Part shown: in pieces, positions 62,926 through 64,000 of the stretch
Position numbering within the stretch: position 1 is the stretch's first letter
How the letters are laid out: every line of letters begins with the position of its first letter
Source of the DNA: Siphonodentalium dalli
Lineage: Eukaryota > Mollusca > Scaphopoda > Gadilida > Siphonodentaliidae
Assembly (NCBI GenBank): GCA_032622095.1
Contig: CP136063.1
Span: 6,859,814-6,923,813 of the forward strand
Direction: 5' to 3'
Length of the DNA: 64,000 nucleotides
The notes under the pieces: generated by a model
What the model saw: only the letters and a program-made list of their open reading frames with translations
What the model was told of the DNA's origin: nothing
The model's database searches: none
Position numbers and translations under genes: made by a program

Positions 62926-64000
62926 ATATGTTCCATCATGTGAGACATTTCGAGATCATGCGTCCTGTTTGAATTGCCGTGATGTCGCTTGTATTTCCTG
63001 TATCACGTGACTGTGTCATGTTCTACCATATTAATGAATCATAAAAGCTAAAGTGGCAGGTTTTATGAAATGGTCGAACATGTACTTAAACTGGATTATT
63101 TATTCTCCATTAAACGCGTGGTTGTGTTGTGACAACACTGTTCAGTTGAAAATGCGACCGCAAGCTTGAGGACAGTTCATTCACCACTGATGCTGTTTAT
63201 GTACAACACTCAACCGACGGAGTAGAGGATATAAGGAAGCAAGGATGTACAACTGAGTTAGCCGTGTCGTGTTAGACATCAACGGTCTGTGCTACTCATG
63301 CTATTATAATGTTGCATGTCGATTTTCGTCGCCAAGCTTTTTCGCCTAAGAGGCCAGAAATATCAATTTTTAACACCACCATCGGACGGTTTTCGTTGCC
63401 CGACTTTTCGCCTTGGAGGCCAATATTACCAATTTTCGACCAAGCGCGGGTAGGACACGAGCGACGGTCTTGGACGTCAAAACGGTGACAACCCAAGTTA
63501 ATCAAATTTACGGTAATTCAACTCATCTACATATTGCGCATTGCTATGATGTCACGTGGTGTGATCGAATAGTGGGAGGTATACTATGAGTAGCTATTCC
63601 CGAACTATGTTTCGTGAATAAATGGAGGACACACACTATGACGGACCGATGCCATACAAATAAACTTAGAGACTGACATTTACTTGACACCAGTGCCATC
63701 GATAGGGATATTCAACGTTATGTAATTGAGAGTTATTTCGATATGTATCTATCATTGAACTAAGTTCGTGAATACACTTAAAGTATATAAACTAAGCCGG
63801 ATCAAGACGATCACACAGAATAATACGGGGCCTACTGAACCAGGTCAGGCACATCCTGAATTCCACTAGTATAGTGGTATTTGACCATTAACGTTTTGTT
63901 AATTTGATAAAAGAGGGATAATCCAAAATCACATTTCACACAAATATTATTCAAAATCAGGTCGCACCAATTCGGTATCGTACATATAGTTTGTCCAGGA
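62926..64000 (+). other. 3'UTR and downstream flank
   Basis: No further coding exon seen. AATAAA occurs at 63617-63622 and a second AAATAAA near 63657; either could be the polyadenylation signal, but the cleavage site cannot be read from sequence alone. No other gene recognised to the window end. Confidence 0.3.

Overview
The window is eukaryotic nuclear DNA: AT-rich, with GT-AG introns, long tandem arrays, many small inverted-repeat transposons and decayed LINEs. No bacterial or viral gene organisation is present. The only host gene I can support is one intron-rich gene on the + strand. Its 13 coding exons run from about 2395 to 62925 and join in frame into a predicted 453-residue protein. 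The protein has a signal peptide, a DOMON domain and a cytochrome b561 core with all four expected haem-ligand histidines, so I read it as a ferric-chelate-reductase-1-like (FRRS1/SDR2-type) transmembrane oxidoreductase without the N-terminal Reeler domain. The host is an invertebrate animal; a mollusc or other lophotrochozoan is a guess from overall style, not a demonstrated assignment.

Layout. 1-1135 is a 28-bp minisatellite. 1740-2502 holds exon 1 inside a degenerate repeat. Intron 1 (2503-7989) is packed with MITEs. Exons 2 and 3 lie at 8.0 and 9.6 kb. Intron 3 (9674-22070) contains a 1.1-kb tandem duplication split by a 5.7-kb foldback-like element, a TA-flanked element and a 50-bp satellite. 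Exon 4 is at 22.1 kb. Intron 4 (22228-35611) has a 22-bp array, a 52-bp array, MITEs and two decayed LINE copies. Exon 5 is at 35.6 kb. Intron 5 has a 53-bp array, a GAT/GAC-rich duplicated tract and about 1.6 kb of repeats copied from the start of exon 6. Exons 6 to 10 (40.0-54.0 kb) encode the b561 helices; intron 7 carries a third LINE. A candidate 15-nt microexon lies at 55.1 kb, exon 12 at 59.1 kb and the last exon at 62.8 kb.

Two patterns stand out. First, four exon borders (exon 1 acceptor, exon 2 donor, exon 6 acceptor, exon 9 acceptor) lie inside tandem duplications that copy the splice site and adjoining exon sequence; the exon 6 case has more than 20 copies. Second, a near-perfect 69-bp palindrome (arms starting GCCAATGCATTCTC) occurs about 19 times and sits inside at least three MITE families with different termini, including TTAA-flanked piggyBac-like ones, usually as an inverted pair around an AT-rich spacer.

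All exon coordinates come from reading splice signals, phase continuity and protein similarity by eye. No alignment, transcript or repeat-library search was run.
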